From Geodermatophilus poikilotrophus (GTDB lineage Bacteria > Actinomycetota > Actinomycetes > Mycobacteriales > Geodermatophilaceae): DNA of 64,000 nucleotides. The DNA is taken from assembly GCF_900111455.1 (NCBI RefSeq), contig NZ_FOIE01000004.1, positions 310,001 to 374,000 of the forward strand, written 5' to 3'. Position 1 is the first letter of the stretch; each line of letters starts with the position of its first letter. A program made the translations under genes and the position numbers. The notes beneath the pieces were generated by a model. It searched no databases. It was not told the origin of the DNA and saw nothing but the letters and a program-made list of their open reading frames with translations. Positions 62,828 to 64,000 of the stretch are shown here, piece after piece.

Positions 62828-64000
62828 TGGCGGCTCCGGCTGCCAGGTCCGGCGGGCTCGCCGAGCACCTCGACGGCTTCGTCCGCGCGGTGCGGGACGC
62901 CGGCATCCCGGTCGGCATCAGCCAGGCCGTCGACGCCGCCGAGATCCTCACCGTGGTCGACCTGCTCGACCGCGAGCAGCTGCGGCACGGGCTGGCGGCG
63001 GTGCTGCTCCAGCGGGCGGCGCAGCGGCCGGCCTACGACGTGCTGTTCGACCTGTGGTGGCCGCTGTCCGACCGGCCGGCGCTCGCCTCGGCCGGTGACC
63101 CGGACGACGGCGAGCCGGGGGAGCCCGGCGAGCCGACCCTCGACCTGCCGGACGGCACCGACCTGGCGCAGCTCATGCGCGAGGAGCTGCGCCGGCTGCT
63201 GCTCGACGGCGACGAGGAGGCGCTGCGCCGCTTCGCGCGCGAGGCGGTCGACCTGCTGGGCCGGACGGCGCCGTCGCCGTCGGGCCAGTCCTTCTTCAGC
63301 TACCGGGTGATGCGGGCGCTCTCGCCGGACACCCTGGTCGCCCAGCTGCTGGCCGGCCTGCTCGGGGATGCCGGGCGCGGCGGGCTGGCCGAGCAGGTGG
63401 CCCGGCAGACGGTGCGCGAGCGGCTGGCCGCCTTCCGGGCCGCGGTGGAGGCCGAGGTCCGGCGGCGGACGGCGGCCGAGCGCGGCCGGGACAGGGTCGC
63501 GAAGAACGCCGTCCGCCCGCTGGCCGACCAGGTCGACTTCCTGCGCGCCCAGGCCGCCGACCTCGCCGAACTGCGCCGGACCGTGGCCCCGCTGGCCCGG
63601 CGGCTGGCCGTCCGGCTCTCGGCGCGGCGGAGGCTGGGCCGGGAGGGCCGGCTGGACTTCCGCAGGACCGTCCGGGCGTCGCTGGGCACCGGCGGCGTGC
63701 CGGTGGTGACCCACCACCGGCCGCGCAAGGTGCACAAGCCGGAGCTGGTGGTGCTCTGCGACGTCAGCGGCTCGGTGGCCGGGTTCAGCCACTTCACGCT
63801 GATGCTGACCCAGGCGCTGCGCGAGCACTTCTCCGGCGTGCGGGCCTTCGCCTTCGTGGACTCCACCGACGAGGTGACCCGCTTCTTCCGTCCCGGCGCC
63901 GACGTCGCCGACGCGGTCGCCCGGATCGGCCGGGAAGCCGACGTCGTCGGGTTCGACGGGCACAGCGACTACGGGACGGCGTTCGAGGTCTTCGCCGACC
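62827..64000 (+). CDS. VWA-domain (CoxE-like) protein, 3'-truncated by the window
   Basis: The first ~391 residues are visible. An N-terminal helical part has HLDGFVRAVRDAGIPVGISQ and VLFDLWWPL, followed by a Gly/Pro/Glu-rich linker. The VWA domain starts with the MIDAS motif VVLCDVSGSVAG and continues FSHFTLMLTQALREHF to the window edge. It is the usual partner of the MoxR ATPase encoded just before it. The reading frame is intact to the last base. Confidence 0.88.
   Translation, partial: MAAPAARSGGLAEHLDGFVRAVRDAGIPVGISQAVDAAEILTVVDLLDREQLRHGLAAVLLQRAAQRPAYDVLFDLWWPLSDRPALASAGDPDDGEPGEPGEPTLDLPDGTDLAQLMREELRRLLLDGDEEALRRFAREAVDLLGRTAPSPSGQSFFSYRVMRALSPDTLVAQLLAGLLGDAGRGGLAEQVARQTVRERLAAFRAAVEAEVRRRTAAERGRDRVAKNAVRPLADQVDFLRAQAADLAELRRTVAPLARRLAVRLSARRRLGREGRLDFRRTVRASLGTGGVPVVTHHRPRKVHKPELVVLCDVSGSVAGFSHFTLMLTQALREHFSGVRAFAFVDSTDEVTRFFRPGADVADAVARIGREADVVGFDGHSDYGTAFEVFAD

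Overview
The window looks like the chromosome of a high-G+C actinobacterium. The core order tig-clpP1-clpP2-clpX-valS-folC-ndk-rne-rplU-rpmA-obg-proB, heavy GTG start use, an IdeR-like box, a ClgR-like box and a Zur-like box all fit. I lean towards Geodermatophilaceae (Blastococcus, Modestobacter or Geodermatophilus), but that is an inference from gene order and composition, not a database result.

Positions 1-25491 form an accessory region that ends at the 3' end of a tRNA-Gly gene (25492-25565, minus strand); its left end is outside the window. It carries a tyrosine integrase broken by an amber codon, IS remnants, a decayed SRPBCC gene, and two larger blocks. Block one (about 1-14.1 kb) is a STAND-type conflict system whose usual single polypeptide is spread over several genes. 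On the minus strand an LCAT-like lipase (8952-10367) overlaps a transglutaminase-like/NACHT ATPase (7036-8952). That ATPase is separated only by an in-frame TAG from a helical-WD40 protein (4618-7026), and a second helical-WD40 protein (2042-4285) lies further downstream. Divergently, a short remnant (10509-11012) leads directly into a large HEAT-like protein (11014-14124). The incomplete gene at the left edge has the same HEAT-like array and the same RWWP C-terminus. So one ATPase sits among at least three sensor-like proteins with no ATPase of their own. Block two (16.5-25.0 kb) is a tightly overlapped type I restriction-modification operon: hsdM, hsdS, a GIY-YIG/DUF4357 protein, hsdR and a YgjP-like metallopeptidase.

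From 25.5 kb rightward the sequence is core-like. A 31-codon ORF overlaps an MFS transporter gene. An iron-siderophore ABC operon lies behind an IdeR-like site. tRNA-Pro, trigger factor and the Clp protease genes follow, then an AbiEi/DUF559-like gene bracketed by related hairpins, valS, folC-DUF4233, ndk, the paired radical-SAM genes, RNase E/G, L21, L27, Obg and ProB.

proB and proA, often neighbours in actinobacteria, are separated here by about 9 kb. This interval holds RidA-like and TetR genes, deformylase, small enzymes, a MarR regulator with its operator, a frameshifted phd-vapC remnant, and a zinc uptake operon (znuA-znuC-znuB-zur) with a Zur-like box. proA is followed by a MoxR ATPase and a truncated VWA (CoxE-like) gene. 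At least six intergenic spaces between 32 and 53 kb carry one hairpin family with a conserved CTCGCA-N-GCTCG loop.
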